This document shows, piece by piece, positions 26,297-40,607 of a stretch of DNA of 64,000 nucleotides; position 1 is the stretch's first letter; every line of letters begins with the position of its first letter. The notes under the pieces were generated by a model, which did not search any database, was not told where the DNA came from, and was given only the letters and a program-made list of their open reading frames with translations. A program made the translations under genes and the position numbers. Source of the stretch: Myrica gale (taxonomy: Eukaryota; Streptophyta; Magnoliopsida; Fagales; Myricaceae). The DNA lies in contig OZ005612.1 of assembly GCA_963930655.1 (NCBI GenBank), forward strand, positions 4,283,001-4,347,000. Direction: 5' to 3'.

Positions 26297-26908
26297 TTGA
26301 TGCAGGGGGATTCGAGTCAGACGACGCTGAGCTGTCATATTGTGCATTGATGGTGCTGAATTACCTGGAGCGGGCAGATTAGCGTAAGGATGACAAGAAA
26401 TCGTGATCTAGCCTAATTGGGTCAGTTTCCGTGCACGTGTCGGTTTTTTGATCATAACTTTGGCTACAATTGTCTGATTCGTGCTCGTGACCCAAATTCA
26501 GAAAGCTCTTTTCGGCGCGCACATAATAGCCACCAAGCTATCTCGTTTCGAGCCCTAAATCCTTTATTTCCCTTTCAAATCCCTATTTTTAGTTAATTTT
26601 TGCTATTTATGGTAATCATTATCGATTAGGAAGTAATTTTGAACCAGATTTGGGCCAGATTTTTGCCAATCTATTAATTTCTTTCTGTATTTCATTTTGG
26701 TAAGACTTTTAGGGTTTTGCTATTTTTGGTAAAATCCTATTAAGGTTCGGTTTTAGCTATATTAACCTGGCTTGTAGGTTGTTTTTTATTATTCCTGAAT
26801 ATTGATAATTTTATTGAATCCCAGAGTTTTCTCTGAGAATTCTCTATTTTCCTTGCAAATTGCCTATTGAACTAGCCTACAGAATAATCTCTATTCTGTT
26901 CGGCGTCA
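26297..26908. mobile_element. Second solo-LTR-like insertion in intron 6 of remnant G
   Basis: The intron sequence TTTTTATTTTACTGTCAAG of copies B to D is interrupted here by 612 bp, with ATTG on both sides. The insert begins TTGATGCAGG and ends TTCGGCGTCA. The text is LTR-like, but the exact ends are uncertain. The same insertion is at 59485-60096. Confidence 0.6.
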
Positions 26909-26977
26909 ATTGTCAAGTAGCTATAAAGTATTCCCGATGAAACTCAAATTTGGTATAAGTAGCGTGATTTTGCATAC

Positions 26978-27009
26978 CGTAGTGGTACCAAGATCATCTG
27001 CTAGTCGTA
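26978..27009 (-). pseudogene. Last 32 bases of TPS exon 6 (remnant G)
   Basis: The donor (GTATGC on the minus strand) and the codons for RLADDLGTT are kept. The match to exon 6 stops at 27009 and abuts a TPS exon 7 start in the opposite orientation. Confidence 0.8.
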
Positions 27010-29025
27010 GAGGTGATGTTCCCAAATCGATACAGTGTTATATGAATGAAACTGGCACTACAAGAAATCTGAGCAACAACCACGCGCCTTTCTGCGGTTC
27101 CCTCTCTCCCGTCAGTAAAGCACATCCAATGTCCACGACTAAGGCATGTTCGTCATCAATACAAATTGATATTTTGAAAACATATTGAGCACGACTTTGG
27201 TGGTCAGCGAATCACTTTATTCATAATTTCCCTCTTCCTCCTCGTCGAGATGTCGCTAATATAGCTAGCGAAGGGCCACTGTTCAGCCACGTCTTCTAGC
27301 TCGTCGAGGAAGCATGTGGATAGAACCACGAAACACGCGCGAATCGAAATTTGAACAATTTTAGTGCACGCTACAAACAGAGGGAAGAGAGAAATATATT
27401 CTCCAAGCCTATTTTCTTTTACTTGTCCCATTTCGTCCTCTCTCCATCCGTCTCCCTTTCAGTTAGAAGCATAATCGAGTTAAACAAATATATATCCTCT
27501 ACTCCATCAGTTAGAAGTGAATTGGCTGTGTTCTATGAAAATGGTCCTTTCGCTATTGCAGATAACTTGATGCTTGTGTGGAATTAGTATGGTTGGGGCA
27601 ATGTATGTAGTTAATAATGCATTGCAAATTAGTAGGTGCTTCTTTCCTCTTCAAAGCACAGTCATTGTATAACGCATGCAAAGCTACAATAATTATTAAT
27701 CTAGTAAACACTTTTGGTGATTTGACAGGCATTAAACCTTCTCTATGTCGACCAACCTATTGGGATCGGCTTTTGTTATACTTCTGATCGACCCATTTTG
27801 AGTTTCAATTGTTTATTTTTCTTTGCACTTTCTTACTTTCTTACTTCATGCTAAAGAAAATTTACAGTGTGAATTTAAACACAAAATGGCTTTGACAAAT
27901 TCTGTGCTACATTCTCTGGCATTTTATCAAATACATCATGGGCAAAGAAATTCTAGAAGCTGCAGGCAGCATGTGGATACAACAGAAATGCCTCAATACA
28001 TCAATACAACTGAATTAAAGATGTAGAAGAAGGAAGGACAACTACGTGATTCCACCAGGTTCTGCCGACTTAGGTGTTGGGTGAGATGCATTTTGGGATG
28101 CTGCTGTAAGAGATAGTTGAAGTAAAACAACCCAACCTCAATCGTATGTATGTAACTTAAGCATATTTTTTGGTTGTTCACCATGGATGTAGAGAATATA
28201 TTTATAAGTCATTTTTCAGATCCATCTCCCATTCATATTTCTTTCTCTCATTCGAATTTCTTTCCTTTTCTGGTGTGAGAACAGAGCAAGCTGATACGAA
28301 CATGACTATTGACCCAAAAACAGAGGAAGCTATAATGAACCAAAGAAAATAAATAACAAACCGCAATCACAAATAACAATCGGCCCAAAGAAAACAGCAA
28401 AAAATTGAAAATCGTCGTTGACGCACTGTAGTGTTCTTGATCTATTGCAAATCGTCGTTGAAGGATGAGGAATCCTTCACGCACTGTACATCGTCGGCAA
28501 AACGTGAACCATCCTTGACGACTTGAACCTCGTAGGGGACAGAGCAACAGCGACGATCCGTGCAAAATGAGGGACCCTTCTCCGACGCCGTTCAAGGTCG
28601 ACGCAACATCACATTGGCTGACGGAAAAGCGCGATCGTCGCGGTTGTGCTCTCTGCACGCCGCAACCTCGACCAAGGCTTGACGACCGAAAGTTGTGTCT
28701 GAAGGGCTCTACTAACGACTTCATGCATTTTTTTGTGACGGAATCTCACGTCGGGTGAACCCGATTTTCTTGTAGTGTGGAGCTAGCGAAGAAGACGCCC
28801 GTGAAAAATTTGCTAGTCTTTGATTGCTGCAGCATGGAAGAAGATGAATGAAGAAAGGCTGATAATTCTTCTCACTTCTCTGAAAAAGTTGTCGAAATTG
28901 CAATGAACCTTGCAAGGATGGCACAGCGCATGTACCAGCACGGAGATGGGCATGGTGTTCAAGACCGTGAAACTAAGGACCGTGTATCATCATTACTTAT
29001 TCATCCCATTTCTTCTCGTATATAG
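27010..29025 (+). pseudogene. Plus-strand TPS exon 7 remnant split by a CACTA element
   Basis: The left part (27010-27055) encodes [15 protein letters not shown]. After the transposon it resumes at 28778 with ASEEDARE, and later [18 protein letters not shown] and [16 protein letters not shown], ending with TAG at 29023-29025. It is closer to copy E than to B, C or D. The frame is shifted between the two recognisable parts. Its orientation is opposite to every other TPS gene in the window. The sequence after its stop is the inverted counterpart of the E 3' flank, so an E-like copy once lay here in reverse. Confidence 0.85.
27056..28777. mobile_element. CACTA-type element inside TPS exon 7, 1.7 kb
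   Basis: It starts CACTACAAGAAA and ends TTTTCTTGTAGTG, with the 3-bp target duplication TGG on both sides. Removing the insert and one TGG would restore the exon reading [11 protein letters not shown], which fixes the boundaries. The right end has repeated CGTCG-type subterminal motifs. It has no transposase. It lacks about 780 bp that the copy at 60244 has. Confidence 0.9.
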
Positions 29026-30218
29026 CTAGAGATCATGAATTTAGATAATGTTCAGTTCCTTTCCAAATAATACATCATGACAAGCGTGGTCGATGTTGCT
29101 TGTTTAGCCATGAGAGACATCAAGAATATAATTTATATGCTTAATTAACTCCTGCTGGACGATGATCCATTGGAGCAATTTTCCAATTTTGTTTTTCCAA
29201 TGGAAGACAATCCTGTAACTCGCATTTGGATGGGAATATAATATCCGAGTATTCGATATGATACAAGAGCAAACTACACCTAGTCACCAAAAAATTAAGC
29301 TTCAAAGTCAACAAATAGCACGACAGCATACATTTAACACCAATACACAAATTACAATGCTAAATTAGTCAAGAAAAAAAGTAATCAATTACGTACTGAA
29401 ACTCTTCCATTTTCTTGATTAATTAAAATCCTACCCTGGGAACCAACCAGAGCCTTTAATTAAGCATGTTCCTATCTAGACCATAAATCAAGTAACGGTA
29501 TAGAAGAGCTAGCGTGCTTGATCTAGGGATAAAGATGCTCAGCGCCGTGAACGATTTCCCACCCATCGTGTATTAGCATTAATCTCATTAGACTATGGGA
29601 GAAATGTAATCAGTTTTTTATGTTTTCTCGAGATTTTGGTTGATGTTTATTTCGTGTGTTTGTCGAATTTTTTTATAATATACGGTTTTTATCAGTCTAT
29701 CTAATAAAAAAAACATTATCATTAGTCTCCCATGCATGGTGACTGCTATTACTGGTCCAAATCTGATTGGGGTGATGATATATACGCAGGATAAGATATT
29801 TAAATGTATACTATATAATATATCTAAATAATAGGGGCACCACTCAGCATCTAATTAATGGAGGTGCATGGGGTTCACTCCATGATGTATATGTCTGCCC
29901 GATGGACCCGGCAGACATCAAAGTCAAAAATTGGAAAGGCTAGTCAAATAAATATCAATACTATAGGCTTCATTTCCTAAGATGGGGAGCATTGAGTTTA
30001 ATACCTTATCGTCTCCACCAGGCAGTCTACGTACCCTCTAGGCGGCGGGTAGGCGTGCACTGCAACAAATTATAAGGTATCCAAATTAAGGTATAAATTG
30101 AATTTATCCTAAACTTTGTTTCACGGTTTGGTAGTTCTGCCTTTGGAGAAGACTCAATCCTTTCTAACATTCGTCCAATATCTACATGCTGCGCGAATAT
30201 CCAATCCTGACGTCTAAT
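29026..30218. other. Inverted E-type 3' flank
   Basis: Matches 63000-64000 and 11040-12060 directly, and 39460-40338 plus 45311-45531 inverted. It has no gene. At 30056 a CACTGCAACAAA sequence marks a possible CACTA end. The block ends at a GTTAG junction to the C 3' flank. Confidence 0.65.
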
Positions 30219-30990
30219 TGGGTTAGAGAATTTTTTAGGCCCATGGTGAATATTCGATTCTTTCCATTCATTCGGTAAATGTATATAAATTATAGATATC
30301 GTTCTTTCAATGCAATTGATCAGTTCATTATCCACAAGCTATACGCTGATCGATCTTCTACCTCTGTTCCCTGTCATTTTCTTCTTTGCATTCTTACGGG
30401 ACAATTAATAAAAATCATGTCTTCTAATTTGAGGGCAGATTTTCTAGAGGCAGGGTGGGTTGAGTTCTGGACTTGCGGTCAAATGCTTTGAATAAATTCC
30501 AGATATTATGGTTTCGAGTTCCCCTTTCTTCTCACTCCACTGCCCCTCATGTGGGCTGCAATATTCGCATCGATCGGTAAAAAGTGAGCATCGTAGACTG
30601 TTAGACACATGCAACGTTATAAGGTGAATTTCAATATTACAACAAATAATTAAACGAGAAAAATTGAGAATTTAATTCATTAATCACTTTTTAGTAGACA
30701 ATTGGTATTTGATAAGAATCTGATTTTCAGAATAATATATAAGAAAGAAAAAGTTGATGTTTTTCAATAATTTATTGGATTTTGGAGCTTAATATATATA
30801 TGCATGTCTATAATAATGACGTACTAGCTAGCCCCATGAACTAAAATGTAAATGGACATGGTGTCCACTTGTATACAGCTAGCATAGCCGTTGGATGAAC
30901 GAGTTATTATTATGATCACGATACATGTTATTCCACGGAGATATTGTGCCTCTCAGTACTCCTGCAATACTGTAGATGACCTATTAATCT
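30219..30990. other. 3' flank of TPS copy C
   Basis: Near-identical to the flank of copy B. It has no gene and no clear polyadenylation signal that I would commit to. Confidence 0.6.
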
Positions 30991-33479
<2,489 letters not shown>

Positions 33480-33553
33480 TGAGAAAACGTACGAGGTGAA
33501 GTACTCTAGTATGGTTTTGGTGCTCTGCATGGAAACGTACGCTTCCAGTATAT

Positions 33554-33563
33554 CTATTTATAC
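33554..33563 (-). promoter_or_regulatory. TATA box of TPS copy C
   Basis: GTATAAATAG on the minus strand, about 75 bases upstream of the ATG. It resembles the TATA region of copy E, not that of B and D. Confidence 0.65.
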
Positions 33564-35044
33564 TGTCATCCCACTGGAAAAAGTTGTTAATGCATCATGA
33601 ACGAGCTAGGAGCATCGAGTTCCATCCACTGGCCACATGCCACGCATGCGCACGACGTCGTATATCTGATCTTCAATGTTGAAAATAAATATTTATTTTT
33701 TTAGCCGTTCTATATATATTTTGAGCTTGGACCTACCCACCAAGTGAGCCTTACAAAATTGATTTCTAGCATTAGTTGAAGAAGACGTGGAAGACGTCGC
33801 ATACAAGAATCTAAAGAAAGAGAATATGTACCTAATAGAAGGGCTGTGAGTAAAGAGTTGAGAGAGAACTAGCTAGATCAGGGACCTCCGTGGATTATAC
33901 TATTTCCACGTCCAACCACTATTTTCTTGAGAGTGATATTTGAAGGAGTTGGGGTTTTAGGTTAAAGTGACTTTTTGCCACTATTTTGTGCTCTATTTTT
34001 TAGAATAAATTTCTTTAATTGAATTGTAACAACAAAATAATTGTTTACCTAATTATCAAATTAAGGAAGATTTTGCGATAGTACTGGAATATATTTCAAG
34101 GTAAATAAAATGTCATGGAGGCACAAGATCAGCATATTGATCTCAGATTCATATTAATTCAATCTTCAAAAGTTTTGTTAATTCGTTTTAGCCGTAACCT
34201 GTTAATACCAAAACTATTCCTTAATTTACTCGTTCGTGGGCAATACTTATGCCGGCGGCTACAAGGAAATTTCTTCATTGGTTAGACGAAAATTCAGTAT
34301 AATTCCCCAGTTCTGTATCCAACAATTTTTAACCAAAACTCGAATGAGGACTTAATACATGCATGATGCATGCAGTTGCAGAAATTGACATCAAAATTAA
34401 TTCGTAAATGTTTCCTCTAGCTAGTACTTGCATGCTTTGCTATTCTAAATTAGCACCTAGATTGATGTAGTAAGTAGTGCAGGGGCGCCGTAAAAGAAAT
34501 TGCTGTGCTTGTACCTATAACGTCGCACGTAGCAGACTAGGTGATCTATATGCTGGCTACTAAAAAAATAAAGTGATAAGTTTTTCTTCATAGAAAATTT
34601 AATATTTGGGTTTGAATGAGCCGGATCTACATGTTAGGATCACCGATGCCCTATGACGTAGGGCATGCATGCCGATTGCATGCCATACACATGTCGCTCT
34701 CTAATTGGTATTGTAGCGGCTTTAAAATTTCATGTTATCTTTTTCGTTATATATAACTGTTTAATTGAAATTGAGTGAAAGAAATATTTTGTTGGATCGC
34801 AAATATACATTACTTTAAAATCCTTTTTCAGCGTCGGGACGATTATTACTCGTCTCGACGGTGACACGTGTGATCAGCACAGAAAGTTGTAATTAAAATT
34901 AATGTCTGAAATGATTTACGGAGATTATGCGTTCGAGTTATGACTTATTAAAAAATTCTACGAACTTTTTTTCAACGCATCAAACGACGTACAATTTAGA
35001 ATTTTCTAGACAAAGTTATAGTTAGATTAATCCCTATATACGTC

Positions 35045-35104
35045 ATATACATTTCCACAAACTACTAACCTCCTAGTCATTTAATAGTTTGTGGAAATGT
35101 ATAT
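35045..35104. repeat. Perfect 20-bp inverted repeat with a 20-nt loop
   Basis: The arm ATATACATTTCCACAAACTA at 35045-35064 is matched exactly by its reverse complement at 35085-35104. It may be a small foldback element. A related half-arm recurs near 35238. Confidence 0.8.
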
Positions 35105-35777
35105 ATATATAACTCTAGAACTTCATATATTATATAGCACATACTAAATCCCTAAATAACCTTTTTTTTAAGACCCCTAGATAGCTAGCTACATATTTTT
35201 TTCTAGCTTTTTTTTTCTCCTAGTAGTTAAACTCTCATTTATAGTTTGTAGAAATGTACATGCTTGGGTGTTAGGGTTGGTTAATTTCGAGGGCACATGC
35301 ACAAGCTAGGGGTCAGGGGCATGCCTCTACTGAATCAACCAATATCAACGATTGTTTTCCTAGCATGTCCTGCAGCCAGCCGTAGTTACGTCCAAGAGGT
35401 TCATCCAGCTGATGAAAAATGAATTTTGTTTTTTGGCGGATGATCATGAACCTCGTCTTTTATTAATTCAACGTTGGGGCCTCGATTTCATGTACAACAT
35501 ATACAGTGTTTAAATTTTGCAACATAATATCATAATCAATAATCATATTAAATGAACAAATATCATAACATATTCAAACATAATATCATAATCGTTAATA
35601 TTCATAACAAATATAATAAGTTGTCCAAAAGTCAAACATAATATCATATTCAAACATAAGGACTAAAGTCTAATAAAAGTGTCCAACAATGTGACATAAA
35701 TAAACAAAAATATTCCAACAAAAACCCAATAAAAGTATGTCACATAATCAATAATTAATTATCTCAAGTTTAAACTA

Positions 35778-35972
35778 TAGGGGTGATTAACGGTAGTGTA
35801 GGTGACGGTTTAATGAAAACTGTCACCATCACTGCAATTTACGGAATCACATATTTGACACCGCCACGACACCGCCACAACACCGCTAAGGCACATTAAT
35901 CTCTCTTACCGGTTACGATATCGGTAACGGTGACGGTTAAACTGTCACCGCTGGTGAAAATGAACACCCCTA
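35778..35972. mobile_element. hAT-like MITE, 195 bp
   Basis: The ends are TAGGGGTG and CACCCCTA. The interior has mirrored GGTGACGGTTTAA and TTAAACTGTCACC motifs. An 8-bp target duplication is not evident, so the family is tentative. Confidence 0.5.
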
Positions 35973-37579
35973 CTTTTATGCCACGTAGTACATTTTGAAA
36001 ATGATAAATCTACATAAGTTAATATAAAGTTGTTTTTAGTGTTTTTAATTTTAAATTTATTTATTACCAAATTAATAAACATTTTGAGAAATTAAACTAC
36101 ATCTTATAAGATAGTTGTATCATTTTGCTTGTAAAATGACTAGTTCTTAAGAGTTTTAGTGAAACCACTCTGCTTATCATGAGGATTTTGTATAGCTTGA
36201 AATTGGGATTAATGAAATTACTTACCATTTACTCAAAAAAATATTACATAGTATAGAGTTCACCTATCGTGCATATCTCTTTTCAAATTACATAATGCAA
36301 TATGGATAAAAAAAATTGCAGAAGATCTTAGTCCCAAGATGTGAGCCAGCTGATCATGAAAGAAACAAGAACTCGAAAATTTCCTACAGGCCTAGCTAGT
36401 GGGTGATATAACAACTCTAGCAAACTACGAGCTCGGATGGCATCATATAAGTGTTATATGAATTGACTGAAATGTCATTCCAGGCAAATGGTTGGATGCA
36501 TTATTAAATGCTTGCAAAATACCATGCATGCTACTTACGTGTCTCAATATCTCTTCAATGTTCAAACGAAATATTTATTGTTTTAGCCGTCCTATATATA
36601 TATATATTATATCGTGCTTGGACCAACCAAGTGAACTGTACAAAATCGATTTTTAACATCAATTGACAAATACCCTATTTAGCAGCCTCTCCTGGCGAGT
36701 CACCGTACAAAATTGATTTAAGGAAAGATAATTTGTACCTAATTGAAAACATGTGAGTAAAGAGTTGAGAGGAGCATAGAGATCAGGGAGCTCCGTGGAT
36801 TAATATTTCCGCGTACGTCCAACCACTATTTTGGGAGTGAAATTTGAATGAGTTGGGATTTTAGGTTAAAGTACTGACCTGTTGCTACTATATTTGTGCT
36901 CTATGTTTTTAGAATAAATTTCTTTAATTTAATTTGAACCACTTAATTAACTCTTAGTGTATTGTTAAAATTCTCATTTATCTATTTCTTGGTAATTCTA
37001 AAATATTTATTGGTCAATATATAATAAGATATTGATATCAAAGTTGAGATCATTTTTATTTTTTAGTTCTTTAATTTTTAGCATTTATTGATAAACGACG
37101 GATACGACATCGCATTCATCATGGTTTAAATTGTAGCTGGGCTAGCTACATGTACGTCACTGTTAGGCTATACATTAATGCGGCTACATGAAAATTGAAA
37201 TTCTAGATGATGGAACGAATAGATATTTAGTGACCTAAATTCACTAAATTTAGTGACCAAAATGAAACGAATAGACTTTTAGTGACAAAAATTGATTTCA
37301 TCACAAACTTTATCATAATATTCGTCACCTTATCATTCGATCCCCGAATTAGACAGTGGATTGTCCAAAATTAAAAAGTAAATAAAAACATGTGTTAATT
37401 TTGTGACAGTCTTTCGTTACACAGTCCTGGACGATATTGAAACGTGACTTGAGGAACGATATTGGAACGTCCAAAAAATAGTGCAACAGGGTGCATGTAA
37501 TATTTTTCCTCTATCTGCCTGTTGTCTTCTCACACACACTCTCGCCAATCTGTCCAAGCCCGCAGCCCTCTCTCTCACT

Positions 37580-37856
37580 TGGTGTATGCCCTTGTCTTTG
37601 TTGATGATTGTATTATGAAAGGACGTTGATCTCGATCTCAATCTCTCTCTAGTCCAGCACTTTATCATTCAATTCTCTGCAGATTTTTCAATTAAAGATC
37701 TTGGAGCCATTCATTATTTTTTGGGTGTTGAAGTCCACTGCACTTCCTCTAGCATTTGTCTGTCACAGAACAATATGTCCAGGATCTCTTACGCAAGACC
37801 AACACGCTTCTCGCCAAGCCTATTTCTTGTCCAATGGTTTCGTCTCTTTGCCTCTC
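37580..37856 (+). mobile_element. Copia reverse-transcriptase fossil fragment
   Basis: Plus-strand pieces include the FVDD catalytic region and FSIKDLGAIHYFLGVEV, both typical of Ty1/copia RT. It is a short, broken fragment with no LTR in sight. Confidence 0.7.
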
Positions 37857-37857
37857 G

Positions 37858-38230
37858 GTAGGGGTGCGCACAAAAATTTTCGGATTCGGAATAGTGATAC
37901 ACGAATCCTAATCCGATCCAAAAGGGCTGGTATCCAGCCCAGTCGGTCAAGCTGGATTTGTATCGGATATCGGACTCGATTCAGATTTAGGCCAAGCCGG
38001 GTATGAGACTATTTTAAAATGTTTTTTGGGTTTTTATTTTTATTTTTATTTTTGGCAGCTATTAAATTTGGGCCAAGCCGGATTTGGTCTTTTTTTTTTT
38101 TTAACAGATTTGGTCCTATTTTAAGTTGTTTTATGGGCATTTTTTTTGGGCAGCTATTATTTTTTACTTTTTAGCCTTATTTAGTTTGAGCATGTTTACG
38201 TACTTTTCAGCCTTATAGCTTGATATCTAG
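37858..38230. mobile_element. hAT-like terminus, related to the elements upstream of B and D
   Basis: It starts TAGGGGTGCGCACAAAA and continues with CGGATTCGG and CCGAATCC-style subterminal repeats. It then has GGGCCAAGCCGGATTTG and GGGCAGCTATT lines that resemble the interior of the element at 18268. The opposite end is missing. Confidence 0.5.
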
Positions 38231-38234
38231 TTTG

Positions 38235-38434
38235 TTTAGAGATTTTTTTTTTATCCTTGCGACCGCCGCTAGGTGACCGTCACTATAGACCAGAGGTCTT
38301 CACCAGCGGTCACCCGAACCTTGCGATAGACCTCTGCCGACTGGTATACCACTGCTATAGGTTATAACAACGATTTTGTGACCTATAGCAGCAGTTTCCG
38401 ACCACTGCTATAGGTCAGTTTTTTTTGTAGTGGT
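38235..38434. mobile_element. CACTA-type terminus with subterminal repeats
   Basis: The right end is TTTTTTTTGTAGTG, preceded by alternating GACCTATAGCAG and CTGCTATAGGTC motifs, the usual look of CACTA ends. No matching left end or transposase is found. Confidence 0.55.
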
Positions 38435-39459
38435 GGGGAAATATGTCATACTCATGTCGCTCTCTAATTGGTATTATATATTGACGTGGTTTTAAAATTT
38501 TATGTCACCACTTTCGTAAAGTACTGTTTAATTGGAGTTGAGTGGAAGGAAATATTATGCATGCAGCAAATCATTCTTTTTCACTATAATATCCATTCAA
38601 ATTTTCTCTCTTTACTTTTTACCAACTTCTATAAACTATCTTCATTTTTTCATTTTTTTCACCAACTCCTATAAAGTATCATTACTTTTTCACCAACTTT
38701 CATATCCCAAAATTTTAACCACCACTCAAACACAGATTGAGAAGATTATTGCAAATCTCCAAAGGTAGAACAACCAAAGTGTAAAAGAAAGTTCAGTATA
38801 AATTCAATTTTTACCTTAGTTTGGATATCTTATACTCAAAATTATCACTTTTAAGTATCACATTTTATTTATTTATTTCATGCACACTTTGTTCAATTTT
38901 TTCTCCACTCTAAATGGAAAGTAATTTTTTAGCATGTGAGATTATTATTTTACCCCAAGTTAGCGACAATATTTTATATATAAATAAAATCGTTATTTTA
39001 AAGTTAAAAAATCTCTTACCATTTAAAATAACAAAAAAAAATATCGAGTGCAAATTTTCTTTATCCTAAAAATTTTAATAAGTTCAATGACAAGTAACTC
39101 ATTTCTTAGTGAACCAACAATTAGGATAATGACTTTTTTTTTTCTAAGCTAGGATAATGACTCTGAATATTGGACACTGACGGCTCATTCTGGTCGGGTC
39201 ACTGACGCAGTGAGTTTTTTTTTAAGAATTCCAAAGTATTGACATAATATCTAGGGCATTGGAAAATCATTAGCGGCGACTGCGAGTAATTTTCATCCCA
39301 GAGATTAATTACTATTAGCGACGACTCCCTTTTGGAACGAAAGAGTTAAATTTGCGACCACTCGGTGACGACTCTATTTAGTTGCAAATAGTGTTTAACA
39401 ACAAAAATATGTAATTTTTATGACCAAGTGTCTTGCTAAAAGCCTTACTTCTTGTAGTG
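38435..39459. other. Spacer between CACTA-like ends
   Basis: About 38733-38842 is a diverged, inverted relative of 30060-30160. The right edge ends TTACTTCTTGTAGTG at 39459, another CACTA-like terminus, just before the E 3' flank. No gene is seen. Confidence 0.45.
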
Positions 39460-40338
39460 CACGCCAACCCGCCGCCTAGAGGGTACGTAGACTGCCAGTT
39501 GGAGACGAGAAGGTATTAAACTCAATGCTTGCCCATCTTAATTAGGAAATGAAGCCAATGGCATTGATATTTATTTGACTCTCCTTTCCAATTTTTGACT
39601 TTGATGTCTGCCGGGTCCATCGGGCAGACATATACATCATGGAGTGAACCCCCTGCACCTCCATTAATTAGATGCTGAGTGGTGCCCCTATTATTTAGAT
39701 ATATTATATAGTATACATTTAAATATATTATCCTGCGTATATATCATCACCCCAATCAGATTTTGGACCAGTACTAGCAGTCACCATGCATGAGAGACTT
39801 ATGATAATTTTTTTTTAAAGAAAAAAAAACGATATCTTCAAGTTTTATTAGATAGACTGTGGAAAATTAACCGTATATTATAAAAAAAATTCGACACAAA
39901 CACACGAAAAAAACAACCAAAATCTCGAGAAAACAAACAAAAAAAACTGATTACATTTCTCTCAAACTAATTAAATAGTCTAATGAGATTAATGCTAATA
40001 CACGATAGGTGGAAAATCGTTGACGGCGCTGAGCATCTTTATCCCTAGATCAAACACGCTAGCTCTTCTATACCGGTACTTGATATATATGGTCTAGATA
40101 TATAGGAACATGCTTAATTAAGGGTTAATCTCGTTGGTTTCGAGGGTAGGATTTTCAATTAATAAAGAAATGGGAGTGTTTCAGTAATTGATTACTTTTT
40201 TCTTGACTAATTTAGCATTGCAATTTGTGCATGGGCCGGTGTTAAATGTATGCTGTCGTGCTATTTTTTGACTTCGAAACTTAATTCTGTGGTGACTAGG
40301 TGCAGTTTGCTCTTGTATCATATCGAATACTCGGATAT
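39460..40338. other. Distal 3' flank of TPS copy E
   Basis: The reverse complement matches 29190-30060, 63130-64000 and 11160-12060. It is continuous with 45311-45531 once the Copia insertion is taken into account. No gene is seen. Confidence 0.75.
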
Positions 40339-40607
40339 TGAAGAAAAAATGAAAAAACAAGAACGAACAGAGAATTTGTGAAGCTCACTCTTGTGAGAAA
40401 AATAATCTCTGATTACTTACATACTACTCAGACGAGGAACGTCTTATACAGGGAGCAGTAACCGAAAAGAAAGAGAAAAAGACTAACTAACTTACACGTG
40501 TAAAGAATCTATAGGAAGAGAGAAATAGAATACAGAGCTACGTAACAGCCTACGTAACAAACTCTGCAGCTGTGTAATAAACCCAGTAACAAACCCAAAT
40601 TCTAACA
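40339..40607 (-). repeat. 3' LTR of the Copia element
   Basis: On the plus strand it reads TGAAGAAAAAATG to AATTCTAACA. It is identical by eye to the LTR at the other end. Confidence 0.9.

Larger units (their letters stand above)
33600..37400. other. Intergenic spacer upstream of copy C
   Basis: No gene is found. About 33675-34010 is repeated in diverged form at 36560-36960 (TTTAGCCGT, TTTTAGAATAAATTTCTTTAA). The part from 34690 to 34800 resembles 38453-38560. A 20-bp perfect inverted repeat lies at 35045-35104, and a small MITE-like element at 35778-35972. The rest is AT-rich DNA with nothing recognised. Confidence 0.5.

Noticed and set aside
28248-28724. Minus-strand frame of 158 codons
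   Set aside because: It lies in the subterminal repeat region of the CACTA element. The repeated CGTCG motifs explain its length.
34800-34880. CGTCGGGACGATTATTACTCG region considered as a CACTA end
   Set aside because: The subterminal look is there, but no CACTA terminus or target duplication could be found.
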